A stretch of DNA of 7,669 nt, taken from Schlegelella_A sp031360885. Lineage in GTDB: Bacteria; Pseudomonadota; Gammaproteobacteria; Burkholderiales; Burkholderiaceae_C. The position numbers were made by a program, and so were the translations under genes. Positions 7,413-7,669 of this stretch are shown one piece after another. Position 1 is the stretch's first letter; each line of letters opens with the position of its first letter. The stretch covers positions 1 through 7,669 of the forward strand of contig JANMCC010000171.1 of the NCBI GenBank assembly GCA_031360885.1, in the 5' to 3' direction. Under the pieces are notes generated by a model. That model searched no databases. It was given only the letters and a program-made list of their open reading frames with translations, and was not told where the DNA came from.

Positions 7413-7669
7413 ATGGCCACCATTCTTGTCGTCGACGACGAACTGGGCATTCGCGCGCTGCTTTCGGAGATCCTCGCCGACGAGGGTCACACGGTCGAAC
7501 TCGCAGAGAACGCGGCCCAGGCACGCGCCTGTCGCGAGCGGATCCGCCCCGATCTGGTCCTGCTCGACATCTGGATGCCCGATGTCGACGGCATCACGCT
7601 GCTCAAGGAGTGGGGCTCGTCGGCGCAGCTCTCGATGCCGGTGATCATGATGAGCGGCCACGGCACGAT
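7413..7669 (+). CDS. ntrX: NtrX-type response regulator, N-terminal receiver (3' end outside window)
   Basis: The frame stays open to the window end, giving the first 85 residues of a receiver domain. The acidic pocket Asp8-Asp9 lies in MATILVVDDE, the phosphoacceptor is Asp52 in LVLLDIWMPDVDG, and the switch residue is Ser81 in PVIMMSGHGT. LLDIWMPDVDG followed by MMSGHGT is typical of NtrX/NtrC-family receivers, so an AAA+ and a Fis-type DNA-binding domain are expected downstream but not visible. It begins seven bases after the ntrY stop, with AAAGG just upstream as a ribosome binding site. Phosphotransfer from NtrY His532 to Asp52 is the expected partnership. The exact assignment depends on the missing part. 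Confidence 0.9.
   Translation, partial: MATILVVDDELGIRALLSEILADEGHTVELAENAAQARACRERIRPDLVLLDIWMPDVDGITLLKEWGSSAQLSMPVIMMSGHGT

Overview
The window reads as a chromosomal segment of a very GC-rich betaproteobacterium. Evidence is the strongly G/C-ending codon use on both strands, a long type III topoisomerase with a lysine/alanine-rich tail, and the order rsmB, DUF4390 gene, ntrY, ntrX, which is familiar from Burkholderiales, Rhodocyclales and Neisseriales. The order or genus cannot be fixed from the sequence alone. No insertion sequence, phage gene, tRNA, rRNA or CRISPR array was seen, and no gene-free stretch exceeds 70 bases.

Layout. Bases 1-1366 hold the 3' half of topB (plus strand, begun before the window). 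After 44 bases comes a small gene for an exported Ala/Pro-rich protein of unknown function (1411-1827, plus). Facing it, 21 bases away, is a two-gene minus-strand unit: folE, a GTP cyclohydrolase I (3016-2282), then a short BLUF blue-light sensor (2280-1849) that starts one base after the folE stop. A 68-base divergent spacer separates folE from the plus-strand run rsmB (3085-4428), a DUF4390 exported protein (4425-5039, ATGA overlap), ntrY (5063-7405) and ntrX (from 7413, cut by the window end).

How they fit. TopB and RsmB are housekeeping enzymes for DNA topology and 16S rRNA methylation. NtrY and NtrX form a two-component system: a four-helix membrane histidine kinase with a large periplasmic part, and a receiver-bearing response regulator. 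The exported DUF4390 protein sits between the RNA methyltransferase and the kinase, so it would act in the same compartment as the kinase's sensing part. The folE-BLUF pair is the accessory-looking element: a pterin/folate entry enzyme with all expected catalytic residues, translated next to a flavin photoreceptor with all expected photocycle residues. This suggests a light-linked pterin or folate function. No undescribed multi-gene defence or mobile system is visible; the folE-BLUF coupling and the DUF4390-NtrY pairing are the leads most worth following.
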